The position numbers and the translations under genes were made by a program. From Nitrososphaerota archaeon (GTDB lineage Archaea; Thermoproteota; Nitrososphaeria; Nitrososphaerales; Gagatemarchaeaceae): 64,000 bases of DNA. The stretch is taken from positions 1 to 64,000 of the forward strand of contig JAFMAI010000002.1 in assembly GCA_029785085.1 (NCBI GenBank). The letters run 5' to 3'. Below the pieces are notes generated by a model that saw only the letters and a program-made list of their open reading frames with translations, was not told the DNA's origin and searched no databases. Positions 51,997 through 60,638 of this stretch are shown here, one piece after another. Positions within the stretch are counted from its first letter, which is position 1, and each line of letters begins with the position of its first letter.

Positions 51997-52626
51997 CTAT
52001 TCGCGGCCGTACGCCTCTCTGATCCGCCTCTGCTCCGCCTCGCTCAGTCCGGTGACGCTCCCGGCCAGCCTCCCGGCCAGGTATATCTTGGAGCTCTCTT
52101 CAAGCACCTCCAGTCTGGACGCCGCCTCGTGCAAGTCCTTCCCCATCGAAAAGAATCCGTGGTTCCTTATTCCGACTAGGTCGCATCTCTTCAGCTTGGT
52201 CGCTATCGCCATGGCTCCGTCTTCTCCAGGAACAACGAAATCTACCACCTCCATCTTCTCGATCATGACAGCATGCTCAGGAGTCATGACAGGTATCTTC
52301 ATCCCCACACTGACAAGCTCTACGGCGTTTGGTGGATGGCCATGGACAACTGCGTTCACGTCTTCCCTATTCCTGTAGGCCACAAGGTGAGTGGGGAGCT
52401 CGCTAGAAGGCCTCCCTCTGGTGATTACCTCTCCCTCGAGGCTAACCCTGACCAAGTCGCCCTGAACCGCTCCACCCTTGAAATAGCCCGCAGGGGTAAT
52501 CAAGATTTGGCTCTTCATACGGAGGCGGGCGCTGGCGTTACCTCCTACACCAGAGACCAGCCCCCGCTTGTACATCCTCCTGATGGTGCGGGCGAGGTCT
52601 TCTTTCAGGGATAGCGTCCCGTCCAT
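51997..52626 (-). CDS. Class II aldolase/adducin family protein
   Basis: 209 residues, similar in layout to L-fuculose-1-phosphate aldolase. GLVSGVGGNASAR, LITPAGYFKG and the zinc ligands in VVHGHPPNAVEL, with a later NHGFFSMGKDLHEA, are all present. It could produce or split sugar phosphates, including precursors such as those for the deoxy-sugar entering the archaeal shikimate pathway; that link is speculative. It is followed by an MFS gene, suggesting a small transport-catabolism unit. Confidence 0.88.
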   Translation of the reverse strand: MDGTLSLKEDLARTIRRMYKRGLVSGVGGNASARLRMKSQILITPAGYFKGGAVQGDLVRVSLEGEVITRGRPSSELPTHLVAYRNREDVNAVVHGHPPNAVELVSVGMKIPVMTPEHAVMIEKMEVVDFVVPGEDGAMAIATKLKRCDLVGIRNHGFFSMGKDLHEAASRLEVLEESSKIYLAGRLAGSVTGLSEAEQRRIREAYGRE

Positions 52627-52778
52627 ATCCTCCCCAAAGCCGGCGCCAGGTGCTTATTATGGTGCGTTTGCGGCGCCGACTACTGGCGGCGGGCGGCGCT
52701 CACGTATCCTGCCTCACTTTAGCATCTTGTCCAATGCGCTCAACTCAGTAGGACGTCCCAGAGGATAGGAACCGCACT

Positions 52779-53777
52779 CTAGTAGTATCTTGCAGCCAGG
52801 TATTCGGTCAGGCTATCGAGGCGGGCCGTGGCAGGTCCAGTTGGCACCGATGCCAGTACGGCCCTAGCTTTGTCTGTGTGCAACCTGACCTTCTTGCGTA
52901 CGTAATCCAGTGAACCTTTCTCAAGCATCAGCCCGCGCAGTCTCTGAACTTCGTCCTGGGTGTAGGCGCCCCTGCGATTCGTAAGCCCCACCACGAACTT
53001 CCGTTCCTCGGCCGAGCAACGGCCGAGGCAGTGCATCAGGACGAGGCTCTTCTTCCCTCCCCTCAGGTCCGTGAATATCGGCTTTCCGAGCTCAGACGCT
53101 TCGCCCATGATGTCCAACGTATCATCCTGAATCTGATAGGCCAGCCCTGCCTCCTCGCCGTACTTGCCCGCCGCCGCTGCCTCGTCGTCTGATGCCCCGC
53201 CAACTAGGGCTCCACTGGCGCATGGAGCGCTCAGCAAGCTTGAAGTCTTCAACCTGATCATCTCTTCGTACCGCTCTTCAGTCCCTTCTTCGTCGTAGGC
53301 CATCTCCATATCTATGAACTCTCCCCACGTAGTGGCTCTGCATGCGTCGCCCAGCAGGTCCAGGGCCCTTGCGAGCCTACGGCTCTCCAGATTTTCGTAC
53401 TTCGCAATCATTTTGGGGACGTTGAAGAGGAGCAGATCGGAAGCCAGCAACGCTGTTGTTGAGCCATACTTCACTCCAATCGAGCTCTCCCCCCTACGCA
53501 TCTCGGACCCATCGATTATATCGTCCTGGATCAGCGCGCTCGCGTGGGCAAGTTCGTATGCCACGGCCAGGGGTATTGCTGGCCTGTAGTCTCCAGAGAA
53601 GACCTCGCACCAGAGCAGGGCGAGCACGGCGCGCACCCGCTTCCCTCCCGCCACTACCGCGTCGTGCGCCGCTCTTTCCAGCGGGGTGGACGCGAGTTGC
53701 GGGGCAAGATCCTCCAGGGCTGAGTTCACCGGAACTATGTACTCCGTCAGCCACGAAGCCAGTCCTGGAGTCTGCAC
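52779..53777 (-). CDS. Geranylgeranyl diphosphate synthase family (isoprenyl diphosphate synthase)
   Basis: 332 residues. The first aspartate-rich motif is LIQDDIIDGSEMRRG and the second is QIQDDTLDIMGE, separated by the usual helices; GGKRVRAVL provides the substrate-binding Lys/Arg. It makes C15-C20 or longer prenyl diphosphates for archaeal membrane lipids. Chain length cannot be fixed here. Confidence 0.93.
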   Translation of the reverse strand: MQTPGLASWLTEYIVPVNSALEDLAPQLASTPLERAAHDAVVAGGKRVRAVLALLWCEVFSGDYRPAIPLAVAYELAHASALIQDDIIDGSEMRRGESSIGVKYGSTTALLASDLLLFNVPKMIAKYENLESRRLARALDLLGDACRATTWGEFIDMEMAYDEEGTEERYEEMIRLKTSSLLSAPCASGALVGGASDDEAAAAGKYGEEAGLAYQIQDDTLDIMGEASELGKPIFTDLRGGKKSLVLMHCLGRCSAEERKFVVGLTNRRGAYTQDEVQRLRGLMLEKGSLDYVRKKVRLHTDKARAVLASVPTGPATARLDSLTEYLAARYY

Positions 53778-54119
53778 GGCACCAGTCTAGATCAGGCATT
53801 ATGTAACAGGTGTGCCCTGCACACCCGACCGCGTGGATGGGCGGTCAGCGGCGCGCAAAAGCCCAAAATCTACTTTCATGACACTCATATCCTCGACCGC
53901 AGCCTGCATTCTATCAATGATGGATGACTCACCAATCCACCTAGGAGGGTGTCGCACCCGCTCCTTCCAGCCACCATGAAGCTATTCATAGCAATCAGGG
54001 GATGTGGCACAGCACATTCCGTCACAAAATCGGATGCGGCTAGTCCGCAGGGCACACCGCCGACCTGTACAAGAGATTTACGCACTGTCGCAAGTACTGC
54101 AATGCGCCGTCCGTGACGC
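53778..54119. other. Gene-free stretch after the prenyl synthase gene
   Basis: No recognisable gene or RNA. Frames are short and lack family resemblance. The sequence runs into the decayed region to the right. Confidence 0.35.
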
Positions 54120-54730
54120 ATGATGACAGGTCCTAGGAGATATACCTAGACACCAGGGTAATGCTTCGAACGTCCTCGAACAGAAACTCAGGAAGCTAAA
54201 AGACGAAGTGTTGTTGTCGAGCGCATCCGACCCGCACAAGCCAGTCGAGTCCAGATGCCAGTTGACGCGAAGCTGCCTCGTAGGGCTCTTACGGCACGGA
54301 TCCCCTGTATCCTGAAGTCGCTTCCGGTTCTGAGGGAGCTGAATCTGAAGGGAGTTCGAATGGAGCAGGGTCGGTCTGTCGATAGCCATTGTAGCATTCA
54401 GGAAGTTCGAACCTAGGGTCCAGCCGCTGGAAAAGAGGGTGGCGATTCTGAAGAGGCTTCTCGTCTCTAGGGTCAAGATCTGGGTGTCGTTCACTCCCGC
54501 GGTGCCGGAATCATAATGGTAGGCCTTGAGCGCCTCTTCGCCGAACTGAGCGACGCCGAGAAGGATTGGGCCATCTCTGCACAACGAGGTTCGTGGGTTA
54601 TGAATCGAAACCCACGTTCAAAACTGCGACGAGGATGAGCGCGAGTCAGGTCCTCGCCGGGGAAGAATATGTCATTACCACCCTGACCAGGCTGGTCAGG
54701 AAGTATGGACGGAACTCAAGGGCCACATAG
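54120..54730 (+). pseudogene. Decayed coding region of unknown family
   Basis: The plus strand holds consecutive protein-like pieces in different frames: NVLEQKLRKLKDEVLLSS, KSLPVLRELNLKGVRMEQ, KFEPRVQPLEKRVAILKRLL, VGLERLFAELSDAEKDWA and ASQVLAGEEYVITTLTRLVR. They alternate charge and hydrophobicity like a helical protein but are split by stops and shifts. I cannot name the family. The opposite-strand open frame (54078-54584) is serine- and cysteine-rich and looks like shadow. Confidence 0.4.
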
Positions 54731-54782
54731 ACGACCTGAAGTAGGCGCGCAAAGCACATCTGGCGTTGGACGGCTTGGCCTA

Positions 54783-55637
54783 TTAGACCGCCCCAACCAA
54801 GCCTGCGCTCGTATCCCAGAGGCGCCGAGCAAGGGCCCTGTCATAGGACGCGGCAGCCGGTTCCTTCTCCCGCTTACGATCGAAGTACTTACCGGTCACG
54901 CCTTCGAGCCCAGGAGACGAAGCGAGGAACACCGGGGACTCCGCCCCTTCTTCAGCGCTGGCGAGGAAGAGCCTGGTGACCTTAGTCAAGAACGAAAACC
55001 GCCCGAGAGGCCTCCCCCAGATATTCGTTGCCACGGCGCCAGGATGAAGGGAGTTCACCGTGACCCCTGTACCTTTGATCCTCTCAGCGAGCTCGCAGCT
55101 GAAAATGACCTGGGCCAGCTTCGCCCTCGAGTATGCCTTCATCACGCTGTACCCTTCAGCCATCTGCAGGTCGTCAAAGTCGATGCGTCCGTCGTAGTGG
55201 GCGACAGACGACACGAATACGACGCGCGAAGGAGCGCTCTTCTTCAGCACTTCCAGGAGCAAATTGGTCAGCAGGAACTGCGATAGGTAGTCGACCTGGA
55301 ACGTGGTCTCGAGACCGTCGACTGTCACTGACCGCGTCAGCTTGGCTATTCCAGCGTTGTTTATGAGGACATGCAGTGAGTCGTGGCTCTCGAGGTACGT
55401 CCTGGCGAGCTCCCTGACCGATTCTAGAGAGCTGAAATCTGCGAGGAGGAGCTCCATGGCGCCGGTTGCTCCCTTCTGCCTGATGCGGGTGATTGTCCTT
55501 TCACCCTTGGCCCTGTCCCTGCAGACGAAGATCACAGTCGCACCGAGCATGGCGAGCCTTTCGGCCGTTGCCCTGCCGATACCTGAGCTCGCTCCAGTTA
55601 CCATGCAGACCCTGCCACCCATCGGTCCGGAATCCAA
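54783..55637 (-). CDS. Short-chain dehydrogenase/reductase
   Basis: 284 residues. The cofactor motif is VTGASSGIGRA with a CRDR sequence after strand 2 suggesting NADP(H). NNAG, the catalytic serine in FVSSVAHY and YSRAKLAQ (YxxxK) follow. The pattern is nearest to retinol dehydrogenase-like SDRs. Substrate unknown; no operon partner. Confidence 0.9.
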   Translation of the reverse strand: MDSGPMGGRVCMVTGASSGIGRATAERLAMLGATVIFVCRDRAKGERTITRIRQKGATGAMELLLADFSSLESVRELARTYLESHDSLHVLINNAGIAKLTRSVTVDGLETTFQVDYLSQFLLTNLLLEVLKKSAPSRVVFVSSVAHYDGRIDFDDLQMAEGYSVMKAYSRAKLAQVIFSCELAERIKGTGVTVNSLHPGAVATNIWGRPLGRFSFLTKVTRLFLASAEEGAESPVFLASSPGLEGVTGKYFDRKREKEPAAASYDRALARRLWDTSAGLVGAV

Positions 55638-55703
55638 AGCTACGTCCCAACGCTCCGGAACGGGGGGCCTCCTAAGTCTTCGTGCAAGGTATGACGACCC
55701 GGC

Positions 55704-56015
55704 CTATCTAGTCTCTTCGCCGAAGTGGCCCAGTTCCTGCTCCCTCTGCTCGACCTCAATGATGGCTCCCACCATAGAATATGCTCTCAGAAACTCGTAC
55801 CCTCGGGGCGTCATCATGTAGTCTACTCCGTCATCACCTTCCTCGGCTCGTAGCAACCCTTTGTCTGCAAGGAACTGCAGGTACTTCCTCGTCCTATCCA
55901 GGGGCGTGTTGGACGCGTACGAGAGGTGGGTTATCCTCCCTGAGCCGCCGTATGAGTCTATGGCGCGAAGCAGAGAATTGTAGATATCCAGCTTCGACCG
56001 CTTGACTTTCTTCAT
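55704..56015 (-). CDS. Archaeal winged-helix DNA-binding protein
   Basis: 103 residues. The helix-turn-helix (DIYNSLLRAIDSYGGSGRITHLSY, TPLDRTRKYLQFLADKGLL), a wing (GVDYMMTPRGYEFL) and a final helix for dimerisation resemble archaeal Sso10a/PadR-sized regulators. It starts ATG 56015 in an ATGA overlap with the bactofilin-like gene, so the two are made together; it could regulate that protein or anchor it to DNA. Confidence 0.8.
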   Translation of the reverse strand: MKKVKRSKLDIYNSLLRAIDSYGGSGRITHLSYASNTPLDRTRKYLQFLADKGLLRAEEGDDGVDYMMTPRGYEFLRAYSMVGAIIEVEQREQELGHFGEETR

Positions 56016-57226
56016 ACTGGAGGGCTTGGAAGGCCAGAGACCTTCTCGGGCTGGCTGGCGAGGCTGACGTCCTTGCCCAGGTGGAGGGCTTCAGTGTACT
56101 GCAGCGGTCCAGATATCCTGCACCCCCTGCCGACCTCGGCCCTTCTGACGTAGACGCTCCTGAGAGAACAGCCAGCTTCGGCCCAGAGGCTTTCTGCATA
56201 GACATCCTCAGCCTCGGCATTTTCCTTGATCCTGACAGTCTCCCCTACAATCGGTCCTCTCACCCTGGCCCTCCTTGCTATGTCAACCTCTCGGGCCTTG
56301 GACCCCGCCGAAGTAGTAAGTCCTCCACCAATTTCCAGCTTTTCATCCGCCAACACCTTCGTTGCCTCTAGATTCCCACCTACGCCTATGGATCCAGCTT
56401 CCAAAGCTCCTCCGATCTTCGCATCCCCTCCGACCGAAAGCTTGTCTTCGAGTTTCAGGTCCTTGACTACCTCCAGAATCCCCCCAATCGAGACTTTCTC
56501 TCCTTTCCCCGAGCCAATGGTGAGCTGCCCTCCGACACGTATCTCTTCGAAGGTTAGCTCTCCCACGGACCTGAAAATCCCACCGACGCGGACGTCTTCA
56601 ACCTTTCCGCCACCCACCGCGGCAGTCCCTCCCACGGTAAGATCCCCAATATTCACGTCACCGGAGACTTCGACCGTCCCCCCTACGTCCACGTCTTCCG
56701 CTTTGATGGTCTCCGCCCTGAGGTTTCCGCCTACTCGGACGTCATGGGAAATCAGTACCTTAACTTGGAGAGTCCCTCCCACTCTCACGTCATCCGACTC
56801 AAGCTTCGCCCTCGCTTCCAGCGTCCCTCCGACCTTGACGTCTTCCAATTTGGCGTCGCCAGCCAACACTGCAGTCCCCCCCACTCGCATATCATCCACT
56901 TCGGCTCTCCCGCCCACCCTGACGGCATTAGGCACGTCCACATCGCCGGCCCTGAAATCGCCTTTCACATCGAGGCTCGCTCCGTCGTCGAGCCTCACGT
57001 CGCTGGCTTCTAGGCCACCCTCCACCAGAAGATCTCCGTCCCCCCTCACCTCTTCCGCCTTTAGGCTCCCCTTGACGGTAGACCGGCCCCTGACAACGAG
57101 TGTTCCGTGTACCACCACCTGCATCCCTAAGGGGATCACCGTGGAACCTTCGAGGAGCAGGTCGCCATCCGCCTCCGAGATGGTAGCCGTCTTCCCGCGT
57201 TCTACCCTCTCTTCGAATCCGCTCAT
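56012..57226 (-). CDS. Bactofilin-like beta-helix repeat protein
   Basis: 404 residues built of short repeats of the type DVRVGGTLxxxxxLxxE, with a VGG about every 18-22 residues from about 105 to 290. The N- and C-terminal parts follow the same beta-solenoid rhythm (LLVEGG, VRGPIVGETVRIKENAEAED). This is how bactofilin/polymer-forming proteins look, but it is about three times the usual bactofilin length. No signal peptide or membrane helix is seen, so a cytoplasmic filament or scaffold is likely. It is coupled to a winged-helix gene. Confidence 0.75.
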   Translation of the reverse strand: MSGFEERVERGKTATISEADGDLLLEGSTVIPLGMQVVVHGTLVVRGRSTVKGSLKAEEVRGDGDLLVEGGLEASDVRLDDGASLDVKGDFRAGDVDVPNAVRVGGRAEVDDMRVGGTAVLAGDAKLEDVKVGGTLEARAKLESDDVRVGGTLQVKVLISHDVRVGGNLRAETIKAEDVDVGGTVEVSGDVNIGDLTVGGTAAVGGGKVEDVRVGGIFRSVGELTFEEIRVGGQLTIGSGKGEKVSIGGILEVVKDLKLEDKLSVGGDAKIGGALEAGSIGVGGNLEATKVLADEKLEIGGGLTTSAGSKAREVDIARRARVRGPIVGETVRIKENAEAEDVYAESLWAEAGCSLRSVYVRRAEVGRGCRISGPLQYTEALHLGKDVSLASQPEKVSGLPSPPV

Positions 57227-57558
57227 TCGGTCTTCGCCAACTTGGCGGTGATATATCGGCGACTCACATAAAGTGATTACCTCGCGCGCCGTGAATATTT
57301 AGAATAATGAACCCAATCCGTGTCCATGTCAGAAGAAAACGCGAAGAGGAAAAGAGAATCTGAGCGTAACGCGGAGACAACCCACGCGTCAGGTTACGCC
57401 CTGTTCCTCCGCCGATGAAGCCTGAGCCTTCCAGGGGCTCCCGGTCTGGGTCGGGATGACGCACGCGCCGCCGATGATGCAGCTCACCCAGGCGAGCCGG
57501 CTGGGACCGGCCGAACACTTTTACTCTAGAAAGGCGGCATGCCGGGACAGAAGAAGAC
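57227..57558. other. Intergenic region before the DUF1059 gene
   Basis: An AT-rich patch near 57285-57325 could hold the promoter of the bactofilin-like gene on the minus strand. A TTTTACTC box at 57519-57526 precedes the DUF1059 gene. Otherwise nothing is recognised. Confidence 0.35.
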
Positions 57559-57828
57559 TTGACGACATACGCATCCAAGTGCAAAGACATCGGCATGCAG
57601 TGTGGATTCGAGGTGCATGGAGCCTCGCCGAGAGACAAGGTAATGCAATTGGCTGTCGTGCACGCCAAGTCTGCACACAACATGCAGACCGTCTCCCCAG
57701 ACGTACCCAACAAGGCCAGTTCAGCGATAACAAACCGAGCTGGCCCTCCAACGTTCTTCGTCTCTCCTTATCGAGCTGTTTGCGACCCTTCGAGTTCCAA
57801 GGCAAGCGCAGAAGGCGCACAAGCCTAA
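57559..57828 (+). CDS. DUF1059 small metal-binding-like protein
   Basis: 89 residues. KCKDIGMQCGFEVHG, followed by VVHAKSAHNMQTVSPDVPNKASSAI, matches DUF1059 proteins with two cysteines and two histidines that may bind metal. The family normally ends near the SAI residue; here about 30 unrelated residues follow, so the original stop may have been lost. It starts TTG 57559. Confidence 0.7.
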   Translation: MTTYASKCKDIGMQCGFEVHGASPRDKVMQLAVVHAKSAHNMQTVSPDVPNKASSAITNRAGPPTFFVSPYRAVCDPSSSKASAEGAQA

Positions 57829-57947
57829 GCCTCACTCACAGCCGGCAGTTAGCGGGCCGTTGCGAGACGCCAGTTCAGTTTTTCTAACACTTTGTTCAAA
57901 TCAATCACGCACCTGACCCTATAGGTTCCGGCCTCGCCCAGAAGGGC

Positions 57948-58202
57948 GTGTCTCTGCTGGCAACGACCGAAGACGCCGAGCAAGTGGCGAAGTCCTGGTT
58001 GCAGAGAAAGTACGGGAAGAGGCTCGGCAAGATAAAGTTCGTCGAGGTTATGAGAGAAAGCGACCACTGGATGGTAAAGGCGAACGTCAAACTCGCATCC
58101 GGAGTGCTGCTGGTCAAACCTCACATGGTCCAGATTAAGATAGACTCCAACTCTACCCACGTCCTCGGCTACTCTGAGGTCGAAATCGAAAAGTCCTATT
58201 GA
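57948..58202 (+). CDS. Small hypothetical protein
   Basis: 84 residues starting GTG 57948. It has an amphipathic helix (EDAEQVAKSWLQRKYG) followed by four beta strands ending VQIKIDSNSTHVLGYSEVEI, a layout like a PepSY half-domain. Family not named with confidence. It lies upstream of the dehydratase gene on the same strand. Confidence 0.6.
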   Translation: MSLLATTEDAEQVAKSWLQRKYGKRLGKIKFVEVMRESDHWMVKANVKLASGVLLVKPHMVQIKIDSNSTHVLGYSEVEIEKSY

Positions 58203-58265
58203 GAACCCTCAATAGCCTATCAGACCAAAGGCGGTCAGTCTGATGGAGAAATATGGTGCGATTGG

Positions 58266-58283
58266 CACCGTCTCCGGACGGTG
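58266..58283. promoter_or_regulatory. Perfect hairpin/palindrome at the dehydratase start
   Basis: CACCGTC-TCCG-GACGGTG: seven-base arms with a four-base loop, ending on the GTG at 58281. A second inverted repeat, GGTGC...GCACC, overlaps it on the left. It may be an operator at the promoter or a hairpin controlling initiation. An AAATATGG box near 58246-58253 would put transcription start inside it, which favours an operator. Confidence 0.4.
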
Positions 58284-59258
58284 GGCGGCCAGGTGACTCA
58301 CAGCATGGGCCAAGAGGAACTTCCTGACATCAAGGAAATCGAGGACGCCTCCAGGCAGATTGCTGGAGTGGTGAGCCGGACGCCCTTAGTCGAATCTGTT
58401 CCCCTGTCCAGGCTGACTGGGAAGCAGGTCTTCCTCAAACTGGAGTGCTTCCAGCCCATCAAAGTCTTCAAGATTAGGGGAGCCTACAACAAGGTGTCCA
58501 AGGTGAAAGAAAGGGGCGTGGTCGCGGCGTCCTCCGGGAATCATGGGATCGCGGTGGCATACAGTTCCAGACTATTGGGCAAGAAGTGTACGATAGTCGT
58601 GCCTGAGACTGTTGTTCAGGAGAAGGTAGAGGCGATAGAGGACTACGGGGCCATCGTGGTCAAGGCCGGACGATTCAGCGAAGAGCGCGAAGCCAGGGCG
58701 AGGGAGATTGCGCGCGCAGGCGACTCAGCCTTCATACACCCTTTCAACGACCGCGACGTGATTGCGGGTCAGGGGACCTGCGGGCTCGAAATCAACCAGC
58801 AGCTAGCCGACTTCGATGCCGTACTGGTCCCCGTGGGGGGAGGGGGGCTGATATCAGGGGTTTCGATAGCACTAAAAGGAACAAGGGCCCCTGTAAGGGT
58901 GTTCGGAGTAGAACCAGCTGTTGCCCCGAAGCTGACCGCCGCCCTCTCCGCGAAGAGGGTAGTCCGAATCGAGCCAGCTGGCTCAGTAGCCGATGGCCTA
59001 ATCCCTTCCGCTCTAGGCAATCTCACATATCTGGCCTGTTCGAAATACATCGACGGCGCTCTGACGGTCTCCGAGGAGGAGATAATGGGCGCCACTAGGG
59101 CCATGGTGAACATGGCAAGAGTCTTCGCCGAGCCTTCGGGGGCCACCCCACTAGCGCCGCTTCTGTCAAAGAAGGAAGGACTGGGTGACCGGGTCGTCCT
59201 CGTGGTCTCTGGAGGGAATATCTCCAAGGACGTCCTCAGAAAGGTTCTGGTTTGGTAA
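58281..59258 (+). CDS. Threonine dehydratase/serine racemase-like PLP enzyme
   Basis: A fold-type II PLP protein of about 320 residues. The PLP lysine is in VFKIRGAYN, the substrate loop is SSGNHGIA, and VPVGGGGLISG binds the phosphate. It lacks the C-terminal regulatory ACT domain of biosynthetic IlvA, so it is a catabolic-type threonine dehydratase or serine racemase. GTG 58281 and ATG 58305 are both possible starts. A palindrome sits right at the first. Confidence 0.9.
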   Translation: MGGQVTHSMGQEELPDIKEIEDASRQIAGVVSRTPLVESVPLSRLTGKQVFLKLECFQPIKVFKIRGAYNKVSKVKERGVVAASSGNHGIAVAYSSRLLGKKCTIVVPETVVQEKVEAIEDYGAIVVKAGRFSEEREARAREIARAGDSAFIHPFNDRDVIAGQGTCGLEINQQLADFDAVLVPVGGGGLISGVSIALKGTRAPVRVFGVEPAVAPKLTAALSAKRVVRIEPAGSVADGLIPSALGNLTYLACSKYIDGALTVSEEEIMGATRAMVNMARVFAEPSGATPLAPLLSKKEGLGDRVVLVVSGGNISKDVLRKVLVW

Positions 59259-59385
59259 AGTCGCTCTGAGGCACGGCCGTGGAGCGCCCGCAGCGACGAA
59301 TCGTGTTGTACAAGGAGGTTGAACAGGGCCCGCCACGACTTTCAAAATTGCCGTTTCAAAAACCTGGCAGACTATACCACACGCT

Positions 59386-59826
59386 ATGATTGGAGGACTA
59401 AGGCGAAGGCTTTCGGGGAACGTCGAACACATTTGGAGTACAGACCAGGAACTCAAGCCCGAGGTCTCAGTTGACTCCGAATTCCATAGTGGAGCGGCAG
59501 TCCTGCTGACTACTGCGAAACCAACCAGCGAGAGGGAGACGAACGACGTCAGGATGAAAGAATACTACAAAGCCGTCCTAGGGACCGCCATAGAGAGAGG
59601 CGGCTGGTATCAGGGGCAGATAATGCCTCTCGCCTGGCTCAGGATGACACTCGCTGGCCTAGAATCCCGGCCTCTCCCGCCCGAAGCTTTGTGGGATGAG
59701 CAGGCAGCTGCTACAGGTGAGCCTGGCAGAGCCATCCCTTCCCGCGCAGACCTGTTTCCTGAAGAGAGGAGAGCCTGGCTAAGCCAAGTTAAGGCTGGAC
59801 ACAGCGCCTCTGGTGCCGGGGCCTAG
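59386..59826 (+). CDS. Hypothetical protein
   Basis: 146 residues, no recognised family. The middle (MKEYYKAVLGTAIERGGWYQGQIMPLAWLRMTLAGLE) looks like folded helices with normal codon use, while the N- and C-terminal ends are low in structure. A CAGACTATACC element lies 15-20 bp before the ATG, which is close for a promoter, so the start may lie later. Confidence 0.45.
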   Translation: MIGGLRRRLSGNVEHIWSTDQELKPEVSVDSEFHSGAAVLLTTAKPTSERETNDVRMKEYYKAVLGTAIERGGWYQGQIMPLAWLRMTLAGLESRPLPPEALWDEQAAATGEPGRAIPSRADLFPEERRAWLSQVKAGHSASGAGA

Positions 59827-59929
59827 TAGGTGACGGCGCGCACTGTGAATCGAGCGTACAAACCGGCCCTTCGCTAGCGCGGTTTGCGTCAATGGAAACC
59901 ATTTAGCGCACCCTTACTGAAGCACCAGT

Positions 59930-60631
59930 GTGTTCGACGTATCACTAAGGCTGGACCATTCACTCCCCTTTTCCAATTTCTCTAAACTCTTCCCCACAGT
60001 TGGGATTCAAAGGTGGTGCAACTTGCAGGTAGACATCTTGGAGCTCCAGGTTTCCAAAGAAGAGGACGCTGAGAAACTTGAGCCCGCCCTGGGCGCAATG
60101 CTGAAGTCGTTGGGCGCCCGCCTGATACGGTTCAACCGATACTCTTCCAAGAACATGGAAGCGGTGGTGGGATGCAAATGCGCCACTGATAACTCCACGG
60201 TCGCATTAATCGAGTGGGCGGAGTGCATACCGGTCATGCCAGTCACCTATCGCGGAGGGTTTGAACACTGCCGCTTGCTGGCCTTCACCAAAGATACTCT
60301 AAGTGGTGCCCTAAGCGCCCTCTCGAAGGTTTCTAAGGTCGAGATTGAGAGCAAGTCAGTGGTGCCAAGGGAATCAGCGAGAGGGGCCATCACCATCCCA
60401 GTCGATGAGTTCTTGGGGGCACTGACGAAAAAGCAGCTCGAAGCGTTCATCGCCGCGCTGCAACTGGGCTACTATGGGATGCCCAAAGAGGTGACCTTGG
60501 ATCAAATCGCAGCGAAGCAGGGGATGAGGAGGTCAACCTATGAAGAGCACCTCAGAAAAGCGGAGTTGAAGATATTGCAGGCCGTCAGGCCGTACGCCAG
60601 GCTTGCCTATGTGACGTCCCAGGAATCATAG
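59930..60631 (+). CDS. Bacterio-opsin activator-type (HTH_10) regulator
   Basis: 233 residues. The C-terminal 55 residues (LTKKQLEAFIAALQLGYY, VTLDQIAAKQGMRRSTYEEHLRKAELKIL) are the HTH_10 domain found in haloarchaeal Bat and many archaeal regulators. The N-terminal half is a sensor-like alpha/beta domain with cysteines (VGCKCA, EWAEC). The true start could be a later codon, since the first 25 residues are unlike the rest. It is convergent with the thioredoxin gene with 7 bp between stops. Confidence 0.85.
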   Translation: MFDVSLRLDHSLPFSNFSKLFPTVGIQRWCNLQVDILELQVSKEEDAEKLEPALGAMLKSLGARLIRFNRYSSKNMEAVVGCKCATDNSTVALIEWAECIPVMPVTYRGGFEHCRLLAFTKDTLSGALSALSKVSKVEIESKSVVPRESARGAITIPVDEFLGALTKKQLEAFIAALQLGYYGMPKEVTLDQIAAKQGMRRSTYEEHLRKAELKILQAVRPYARLAYVTSQES

Positions 60632-60638
60632 CCCACAT

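Noticed and set aside
54078-54584. 168-codon minus-strand open frame
   Set aside because: Composition rich in Ser, Cys and Leu without any motif; the plus strand has better protein-like fragments.
56226-57251. 341-codon plus-strand open frame
   Set aside because: Antisense to the bactofilin-like repeat gene; its Pro/Ser/Thr-rich repeats are only the complement of the VGG repeats.
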